Source: Deltaproteobacteria bacterium (GTDB lineage Bacteria; Desulfobacterota; SM23-61). Taken from it: 8,035 bases of DNA. Positions 5,414 through 8,035 of this stretch are shown piece after piece. The stretch lies in the NCBI GenBank assembly GCA_026388915.1, contig JAPLIW010000571.1, positions 1 to 8,035 on the forward strand, in the 5' to 3' direction. The notes under the pieces were generated by a model. It was not told where the DNA came from and searched no databases. It was given only the letters and a program-made list of their open reading frames with translations. Made by a program: the position numbers and the translations under genes. How positions within the stretch are numbered: the stretch's first letter is position 1; each line of letters opens with the position of its first letter.

Positions 5414-5794
5414 ATGGCCACGCTGCTCGACCTGGAGGAGATGGTCCGCCGCCACAAGGAAGGGGAGGACCCTTTTGAATTGGCCATTGAAAAGTGGGTC
5501 CGCATCCGGGATTTCCTTACGCGGAAAGCAGACCCGAACCGGTACCGGGAGGCCTTCCAGTGCGGCTCAACCAAGATCATCTTCTGCCTGGACTACAAAG
5601 ACCATTGCCCCTTTTGCCCGCTGGAAAAAATCTGCTTCGACGGCCAGAGTATCTATTATCAGATTATGCGTTCCCTCCAGGTTTATTCCCTGGCGGGGGC
5701 GCTCCTTCCCCGAGAACCCCTCATCGAGCTCATCGAATCCTACATCCGGGACCTTCATGGCTACCGGGATGAATGGCTGAGGAAAAGCCACTAA
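5414..5794 (+). CDS. Cysteine-rich conserved-looking protein of unknown function
   Basis: I do not recognise this 126-residue protein. It starts at ATG 5414; the ribosome site is poor (AGGGG about 13 bases upstream, separated by a T-run), and an internal ATG at codon 10 has GGAGGAG almost touching it, so the start is uncertain. The first third is charged and helical (LEEMVRRHKEGEDPFELAIEKW). The middle holds five Cys, with C58-x6-C65-x2-C68-x5-C74 spanning CLDYKDHCPFCPLEKIC, plus C50. This spacing could bind zinc or an iron-sulfur cluster. The C-terminus is helical (ELIESYIRDLHGYRDEW). Codon use and frame integrity match the neighbours, supporting a real gene. It follows the TIGR04076-like gene by 70 bases, containing two small hairpins (5344-5360 and 5364-5377), and may be the last gene of the cluster. 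Confidence 0.7.
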   Translation: MATLLDLEEMVRRHKEGEDPFELAIEKWVRIRDFLTRKADPNRYREAFQCGSTKIIFCLDYKDHCPFCPLEKICFDGQSIYYQIMRSLQVYSLAGALLPREPLIELIESYIRDLHGYRDEWLRKSH

Positions 5795-5958
5795 CTTTCA
5801 AATGCGGAATTCGGAATGCGGAATGCGGAATGAAAAGACCCAAATCCTTTCCGCGATGCCTGGGTCATGGCCCGGGGGCGCTTTCAAATGCGGAATTCGG
5901 AATGTGGAGTTCGGAATATTTTTATGAATTTTTCATTCGGCAATCCGCATTCCGCAAT
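5795..5958. repeat. GCGGAAT/TCGGAAT repeat cluster with 24-bp direct repeats
   Basis: A 24-base sequence starting CTTTCAAATGCGGAATTCGG occurs identically at 5795-5818 and 5881-5904. The first copy runs on into tandem GCGGAAT units (to about 5832); the second is followed by TGTGGAGTTCGGAAT. The opposite-strand arm CAATCCGCATTCCGCAAT (5941-5958) closes the block and is identical to 3511-3528. It separates two convergent genes. There is no T-tract placed as in an intrinsic terminator, although the arms could fold. Confidence 0.65.
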
Positions 5959-5970
5959 AAGGACGGGCCT

Positions 5971-7017
5971 TTAATTGAGGGTGAACTTTCCTTCGTAGGT
6001 GTAATTCATGACCAGCGCGGTGGCGAGGGCCGTGAATTCGATCAGCTTGCGTGACTGCCGGCGGGGGCTGAGGTTCAGGCCGAGTTCTTTCGCCCGATCG
6101 CTCAGCTTGTCCATCAAGGCGTTCACCGAAGAGCTCTTTTCTCCCGTCCAATGGGAAATCATTCCCACCAGGTGGTTTCGATTTTTATCGATGAAGCCCG
6201 CGGCCGGGATCCGCTTTTCTCCCTTCCCGTTGGTACTGAAGATTTCCATCAGGACATCGTCCACATACCCCTGGGCTTTCTCCCGATACCTTTCTTCGCT
6301 CTTGTTGTAGTATTCCAGGAGAGTCAGGTTGAGGCTTTCGATGGGGCTAATCAAATCCCCGTCGGTCATCAGGGGTTTCTTCGGCCCGATTTCCTTCATC
6401 AGCCGGTCCACATACCGGAGCTTCTTCAGCGCGCTCCAGTTGCGGTATTTTTCGCGCCAGTTGGATCGGGGCGTCAGCCAGACAGCGAAGGTTTCGGCAA
6501 AATCCTCATCCGGATGCTTCTGCGCATAGATCCTTCCGGCGTAGGAACCGACTTGCTGGTAGAGGTGTTTGACGAACTGCCGAGATTGGGGGTTGGGACG
6601 GAAGAAATCCCGGTAGGGCTCATCGAACCTTCCGAAGGCCTCCTGCCACTCCGGCGACTCATAGAGACGATAGGCGTAGTTGATGGCATGCCCTGCCTCA
6701 TGGCGGAAGGTCATCATGAGCTCATGATCGTCTTCCAGGGCTCCGTTCATCCGGTCCTCGATCTGGGAAAGGACCGGGTTGGCGTAGTAAAAAGGGATCC
6801 CGATCACCGGGACTTTATTGGGGCAACCCCAAGTATCGGTTAGATAAAATTTAGGTTTAAAACGGATCCCCTTCCGTTCCAGCTCTCCGTACAGGCGGGA
6901 TCTGATTTTTTCCAAGGCAGACCCCTCGATTCTCAGGCCCAATTCGCTGACGGGCTTATTCCATTCCATCAGCCTGGTTTCCCAGTTATTCAAGATATCT
7001 TTGGCGTTGCTGGACAT
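5971..7017 (-). CDS. Putative zinc metallopeptidase (HExxH with downstream EDxAE motif)
   Basis: The 348-residue protein is started at ATG 7017 because GAGGGGTGG lies about 5 bases upstream; a GTG three codons earlier overlaps that ribosome site. FRHEAGHAINYAY contains the HExxH zinc motif (His106, Glu107, His110). HPDEDFAETFAVWL follows about 60 residues later, with Glu171 or Glu175 the likely third ligand. HPxEDxAETxA is typical of the putative zinc-binding metallopeptidase group (Peptidase_Mx-like), whose substrates are unknown. The N-terminus has no signal peptide, so it seems cytoplasmic. Residues 225-348 are helical and rich in charged residues, with no domain I recognise. It faces the cysteine-rich gene convergently, and has its own promoter, distinct from bioY upstream. 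Peptidase fold confident; substrate and role unknown. Confidence 0.75.
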   Translation of the reverse strand: MSSNAKDILNNWETRLMEWNKPVSELGLRIEGSALEKIRSRLYGELERKGIRFKPKFYLTDTWGCPNKVPVIGIPFYYANPVLSQIEDRMNGALEDDHELMMTFRHEAGHAINYAYRLYESPEWQEAFGRFDEPYRDFFRPNPQSRQFVKHLYQQVGSYAGRIYAQKHPDEDFAETFAVWLTPRSNWREKYRNWSALKKLRYVDRLMKEIGPKKPLMTDGDLISPIESLNLTLLEYYNKSEERYREKAQGYVDDVLMEIFSTNGKGEKRIPAAGFIDKNRNHLVGMISHWTGEKSSSVNALMDKLSDRAKELGLNLSPRRQSRKLIEFTALATALVMNYTYEGKFTLN

Positions 7018-7136
7018 AACTACCACCCCTCGAGAGCCGACAGAATCTCAAAGGTTTTGATATTAAAAGGTTTTTTCCGGCTGGGGAAATTCGGAAAACC
7101 GTGGGAGAGTTTTTCTCTTTTTCTCAGTCCTTCCTT

Positions 7137-7165
7137 AACATAGGGGATAAGGACTCCTTTGTCAA
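7137..7165 (-). promoter_or_regulatory. Strong sigma70-like promoter of the metallopeptidase gene
   Basis: On the minus strand a perfect TTGACA (7165-7160), a 17-base spacer and TATGTT (7142-7137) are followed by a leader of about 113 bases to the ATG at 7017. The sequence just upstream of the -35 (7166-7205) is almost pure A/T, as in an UP element. Confidence 0.6.
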
Positions 7166-7204
7166 GAATTATGATAAAAAATTATATCTAATAAATTCAA
7201 ATAG

Positions 7205-7759
7205 TTAAGATGATATTCTGGAGAGAAACCGCTTTCGGATCGGGGCTGCCACCAGGGCCGCGATGAGCGTTTTCAAGATGTCTCCGGGGAGGAAAACCAG
7301 AAAGCCGGCCATAAATACCGAGGATATGGAAATGGGTTTATGAAGAATGAGATTCAAATTAAGATAGAGATAGGTAAGGCCAAAGAGATAAATAACTCCT
7401 TGTCCCAGCAATAGAGCAATCAGGACTCTGGTGGAGGAAGGGCTTTTTTCACCCTCCATGATTTTCCCGATGACAAAAGCGCCGGGAGCGAAACCCAGAA
7501 GGAATCCGAACGAGGGCTGCAGGATATATGCGGGCCCTCCTCCCTGAGCAAAAATGGGAAGTCCCATCAGGCCGAGAACCAGATAAAGGACCTGGCTCAA
7601 AGCTCCCCGCCGGCCGCCCAGGATCAGGCCGGCGAACATGACCATCAGGGTCTGCATAGTAAAGGGAACATAGGGGATGGGAATTTTGATGAACGCGCCC
7701 ACGGCCGTAAGGGCGGCAAAAAGGGAGACCAAAACAATGTCTGTGGCCCTCTTCAACAT
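7205..7759 (-). CDS. bioY: Biotin transporter BioY (ECF S component)
   Basis: The 184-residue membrane protein shows the BioY signatures: PFTMQTLMVMFAGLILGGRR (32-51), then GALSQVLYLVLGLMGLPIF with AQGGG (52-75), and FLPGDILKTLIAAL (156-169) with the conserved Asp160 and Lys163. About six membrane segments are visible (about 8-24, 35-49, 55-70, 83-100, 112-135, 149-172). By family, BioY binds biotin and works alone or with the energising EcfA/EcfT module in the cytoplasmic membrane; no such module is in the window. ATG 7759 is the first start in frame, since TGA directly precedes it. No ribosome site lies at a normal distance (GGAAGGGG is about 17 bases away), and the promoter places transcription start at or next to the ATG. 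I see no clear BirA operator. Confidence 0.95.
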   Translation of the reverse strand: MLKRATDIVLVSLFAALTAVGAFIKIPIPYVPFTMQTLMVMFAGLILGGRRGALSQVLYLVLGLMGLPIFAQGGGPAYILQPSFGFLLGFAPGAFVIGKIMEGEKSPSSTRVLIALLLGQGVIYLFGLTYLYLNLNLILHKPISISSVFMAGFLVFLPGDILKTLIAALVAAPIRKRFLSRISS

Positions 7760-7762
7760 TCA

Positions 7763-8035
7763 TTTATCATATTCGACCCCTTCCTTCTCTGTCAAATCAT
7801 CGAGGAGACTTGCCACCCCCCGTTTTTGAGATAAGAACCCTTCACCGGGAAGGCTCATGGAAGAGGGAAGGAGAGCCCATGGGGTTCAGGGTGGAGGAAT
7901 TCGGATCATCATCCTGAGGCAGCTATTCTTCCATTGGAACGGGCCTGTGCCCAGGATATTTGCAGGGTGAGACGGTTTTGCCCAGTCATCCCTTTGGAGC
8001 TATTTCCTCTCGGGCCTCTCCTTGCGGAGGATAGG
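7763..8035. other. No recognised gene upstream of bioY
   Basis: Apart from the bioY promoter, I see no supported gene. A 32-codon minus-strand frame (ATG 7858, TGA 7762-7760) abuts bioY but has no ribosome site. At the right edge several frames are open; one minus frame ends PILRKERPERK at a TAG (8000-8002), which could be the C-terminus of a gene outside the window, but eleven residues cannot support it. Confidence 0.4.
7766..7795 (-). promoter_or_regulatory. Sigma70-like promoter of bioY, abutting the start codon
   Basis: On the minus strand TTGACA (7795-7790), an 18-base spacer and TATGAT (7771-7766) give a near-consensus promoter. The expected transcription start, 6-7 bases after the -10, falls at about 7759-7760, which is the A of the bioY ATG. 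Confidence 0.6.

Noticed and set aside
5795..5958. CRISPR array
   Set aside because: The repeats are 7-base tandem units and one 24-base duplicate without regular spacers; no cas gene is present.
6151..6843. A 230-codon plus-strand frame
   Set aside because: Antisense shadow of the metallopeptidase, whose HExxH motif and promoter are on the minus strand.
7026..7204. Intrinsic terminator after bioY
   Set aside because: The sequence is A/T-rich but has no GC-rich stem followed by a T-run on the minus strand.
7903..8035. Minus-strand reading HPANILGTGPFQW that recalls solute-binding proteins
   Set aside because: The match is short and the frame is broken by TGA codons on both sides; chance cannot be excluded.

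Overview
The window looks like a chromosomal segment of a Desulfobacterota/Deltaproteobacteria-type bacterium, moderately GC-rich. The taxonomic call is an inference from the gene mix (alpha-type NDP-forming acyl-CoA synthetase, MaoC hydratase, a TIGR04076-like protein, BioY) and from the dense intergenic repeats; there is no rRNA or tRNA to confirm it. The genes are mostly metabolic or accessory, and unusually much of the sequence (about 2.6 kb) is intergenic and rich in repeats.

Layout. 1-206 (minus): N-terminal end of a monoacylglycerol-lipase-type alpha/beta hydrolase. 207-655: no gene, but two nested-repeat structures, a 141-bp MITE-like element with TA flanks and a 219-bp inverted-repeat element. 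656-2080 (minus): alpha-type NDP-forming acyl-CoA synthetase. 2081-2531: no gene, but a 16-bp perfect palindrome, a possible short TIR element and three REP-like hairpins. 2532-3284 (minus): TIR domain fused to a C-terminal winged helix, with its own promoter. 3285-4018: repeats, a REP-like hairpin, a 9-bp tandem repeat and a candidate promoter for the next operon. 4019-5794 (plus): four co-directional genes encoding a RidA-family protein, a MaoC-type hydratase, a TIGR04076-like protein and a cysteine-rich protein I do not recognise. 5795-5970: GCGGAAT-type repeats. 5971-7017 (minus): HExxH zinc metallopeptidase with a strong sigma70-like promoter. 7205-7759 (minus): bioY, whose promoter sits so close to the ATG that the mRNA may be leaderless. 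7763-8035: no gene recognised.

How the genes fit together. The synthetase (acyl-CoA to acid plus NTP), the MaoC hydratase (enoyl-CoA hydration) and the RidA protein (removal of reactive enamine/imine products) fit organic-acid or amino-acid degradation, but they are on different strands and a shared pathway is only suggested. BioY imports biotin. The TIR protein is the best candidate for a poorly described signalling or defence function: it keeps the Glu in the position of the TIR NADase catalytic residue and carries a predicted DNA-binding domain. The most striking non-coding feature is a family of hairpins with a GTAG tetranucleotide at the 5' end, the architecture of REP sequences mobilised by RAYT transposases, including one head-to-head pair.
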